A stretch of DNA of 36,957 bases from a bacterium (lineage in GTDB: Bacteria > Bdellovibrionota_B > Oligoflexia > Oligoflexales > CAIYRB01), in NCBI GenBank assembly GCA_900299215.1, contig OMIY01000179.1:1-36957 (forward strand). Reading direction: 5' to 3'. The notes under the pieces are model-generated. The model did no database searches. It was not told where the DNA came from and was given only the letters and a program-made list of their open reading frames with translations. Position 1 is the first letter of the stretch. Every line of letters begins with the position of its first letter. Below are positions 35,422 to 36,957 of the stretch, piece after piece. Made by a program: the position numbers and the translations under genes.

Positions 35422-36099
35422 ATGACAACAAGTCAAATTACTCTGTCATCATTTGTTGATTTGAAGGCTTGCCTACACGGAAGCCTCTGCACAGAAACTA
35501 ATGCTTTTGCATACGTCGGTAAGGCTTTAGGTGTTTGGGTCGAGAGTCTTCTGGATGAATTAGGTGTTGGTGATAAGCCCAAAATCCTAGGGGATGTGAG
35601 CCCGGGGGCGTATCTGCAGGGACGTGTGTATATCGCTGAGGATGCAATCGTCGAGCCCACTGCCTTTATTCAGGGACCCTGCTATATCGGACCAGGGGCG
35701 GAAGTGCGCCACGGAGCCTACATTAGGGGCCAAGTTTACATTGGTACCAAAGCAGTCGTCGGGCATACGACTGAGGTCAAAGGATCCATGTTCTTTGATC
35801 ACGCCAAAGCCGGACATTTCGCTTACGTGGGCGATAGCATCTTAGGGCGTGATACTAATCTAGGAGCAGGCACCAAGTTGGCAAACTTGCCGCTGCGCCG
35901 CTCGATCATCAAGGTCAAAGATCCGACGACTGATCAGTGGATCAGTACCGAATTACAAAAGTTCGGCGCCATCATGGGCGACAAAGCCCAAACTGGGTGC
36001 AACGCCGTGCTCTCGCCTGGTACCTTGCTGTTGCCAGGAACCGCGGTCCTACCTTGTGTGCACTTCCGCGGCACGCTTAGACAAGGATTTGCCCGCTAG
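35422..36099 (+). CDS. Left-handed beta-helix transferase-like protein (LpxA/GlmU-type)
   Basis: A 225-residue protein whose centre is a hexapeptide-repeat left-handed beta helix: GDVSPGAYLQGRVYIAEDA, VEPTAFIQGPCYIGPGAEVR, HGAYIRGQVYIGTKAVVG and further turns. His and Gly residues on the turns (for example GHTTEV, FDHAKAGHF) resemble the acyl- or nucleotidyl-transferase relatives of LpxA and GlmU. A short helical N-terminal region, not a nucleotidyltransferase fold, precedes it. It may acetylate an amino sugar or nucleotide sugar. The start is uncertain: the ATG at 35422 has no strong ribosome site, and an earlier TTG at 35305 would add 39 residues with no supporting features. Confidence 0.78.
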   Translation: MTTSQITLSSFVDLKACLHGSLCTETNAFAYVGKALGVWVESLLDELGVGDKPKILGDVSPGAYLQGRVYIAEDAIVEPTAFIQGPCYIGPGAEVRHGAYIRGQVYIGTKAVVGHTTEVKGSMFFDHAKAGHFAYVGDSILGRDTNLGAGTKLANLPLRRSIIKVKDPTTDQWISTELQKFGAIMGDKAQTGCNAVLSPGTLLLPGTAVLPCVHFRGTLRQGFAR

Positions 36100-36283
36100 C
36101 GCGAAAAGCTCGCATACCGATTACCTAATAGGAATTTATTTACATAAATTTCATACTCGGTTATTCTGGGTTACATCCGTTTTTTTTAATTAAAGCACAA
36201 CAATTCCTCGGTTTCGTAGTCGAATCGGTGGTGACATGGACAGTCATCGCCCAAGTATCTCATTTTTGGCAAGGAGGCCACAC

Positions 36284-36957
36284 GTGACTAGATACCTCGG
36301 TTCTCGGATCGCATTCGTTGTCGCCACTGTGTTCGGTACCACTCAAGCCATTGCCAAGGATTACATCGTCAAATTCAAATCAGATGCAAGTGCGACGATG
36401 GCTGCCAGTTTTGCCTTTTTTGAAGGAGGCGAAGTTAAGGACAGTTATAATCGCGCCAGACTTTTGAAAGTAGATCTTGGCACAACGGAAAGTCTTGCTG
36501 ACGAAGCTAAGACCATCACACGCCTCATGTCACGACCAGATGTCGAATATGTGGTCGAAGACTTTAAACTTCATGCTGTTGATGGCATCGGCATCACCGA
36601 TTCTGAGCGCCAGTGGGCCTTAGACAAAATCAACGCCACCGGAGCGTGGTCCCTAGGTAAAGGCTCACGTCACGTAACTGTTGCAGTGATAGATACGGGC
36701 GCTGACTACAACCACAAAAATCTCAAAGAAAATATGGTCCCCGGCTATAATTTCATCGAAAACAATGATGATCCGCAGGATATCGTTGGCATCGGCGGCA
36801 ACCCAGGCCACGGAACACACTGTTCTGGCATCATCGGTGCACGTGGCATTGAAGGAGGAACCGTAGGGATTACTCCAGACGTGTCGATTATGCCGCTACG
36901 ATTCTTGGATGAAAATGGCCAAGGTGACTTGCTGAATGCGATTCGCGCCATCGACTA
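36284..36957 (+). CDS. Subtilisin-like serine protease, N-terminal part (runs off window)
   Basis: I translated this open frame to the right edge; 224 codons are seen. Start is GTG with the strong site AAGGAGG six bases upstream. A signal peptide (VTRYLGSRIAFVVATVFGTTQAIA) is followed by a propeptide of the inhibitor I9 type (DYIVKFKSDAS, RLMSRPDVEYVVED). The catalytic domain has Asp137 in VAVIDTGAD and His176 in GHGTHCSGI, and the domain continues beyond the edge, so the Ser is not visible. Expected to be exported, self-processed and to degrade proteins. The preceding gap (36100-36283) has a run of eight T near 36180 but no clear promoter. Confidence 0.9.
   Translation, partial: MTRYLGSRIAFVVATVFGTTQAIAKDYIVKFKSDASATMAASFAFFEGGEVKDSYNRARLLKVDLGTTESLADEAKTITRLMSRPDVEYVVEDFKLHAVDGIGITDSERQWALDKINATGAWSLGKGSRHVTVAVIDTGADYNHKNLKENMVPGYNFIENNDDPQDIVGIGGNPGHGTHCSGIIGARGIEGGTVGITPDVSIMPLRFLDENGQGDLLNAIRAID

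Noticed and set aside
1-36957. Search for tRNA, rRNA, CRISPR array, transposase, integrase or attachment site
   Set aside because: I saw no cloverleaf-like, rRNA-like or repeat-spacer pattern and no mobile-element gene; short RNAs cannot be ruled out by eye.

Overview
The window looks like a stretch of chromosome from a motile Gram-negative bacterium with roughly balanced base composition. Several lipoproteins and secreted enzymes, two chemoreceptors, a sigma-28-type promoter grammar and free use of GTG and TTG starts fit the Bdellovibrionota/Oligoflexia or former deltaproteobacteria. That placement is an inference from gene style, not from a marker gene. No rRNA, tRNA, insertion sequence, integrase or CRISPR array was seen, and genes are packed with no gap over 300 bases.

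Layout. 1-3200 (minus): a truncated lipoprotein with Ig-like repeats, then a glucoamylase/pyrophosphatase pair. 3435-7045 (plus): a secreted alpha/beta hydrolase with an embedded EF-hand-like loop and a lipoprotein of unknown function, closed by a strong hairpin. 7068-9753 (minus): a POT peptide transporter and an MFS transporter. 9930-11879 (plus): an FtsH protease. 11957-20784 (plus): a compact chemosensory operon, cheA-cheW-mcp-cheB-cheY-cheR, ending in a lipoprotein gene that overlaps cheR by four bases. 20814-24370 (minus): a radical SAM protein translationally coupled to a HEAT-repeat/methyltransferase fusion. 24559-27181 (plus): a membrane chemoreceptor and a divergent flagellin-like protein behind a good sigma-28 promoter. 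27194-30430 (minus): rhodanese, App1-like phosphatase and NadB. 30585-36099: housekeeping and small genes (pgsA, a PfkB kinase, lepB, a left-handed beta-helix protein, several unknowns). 36284-end: the start of a secreted subtilisin-like protease.

How the genes work together. The operon at 12-20 kb encodes a complete excitation and adaptation circuit. The receptor is soluble and carries an Aer-like flavin-type PAS domain between two BdlA-like PAS domains, so the likely input is redox or energy state. CheA is elaborate: two Hpt domains, two CheW-like domains and a receiver. The most unusual items are the lipoprotein fused by overlap to the chemotaxis operon, the receptor/flagellin-like pair under sigma-28, and a 100-residue acidic protein at 34643 with a perfect sigma-28 -10 element and a hairpin over its ribosome binding site. 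The HEAT/methyltransferase fusion coupled to a radical SAM protein with an off-pattern cysteine motif is the best candidate for an undescribed enzyme pair.
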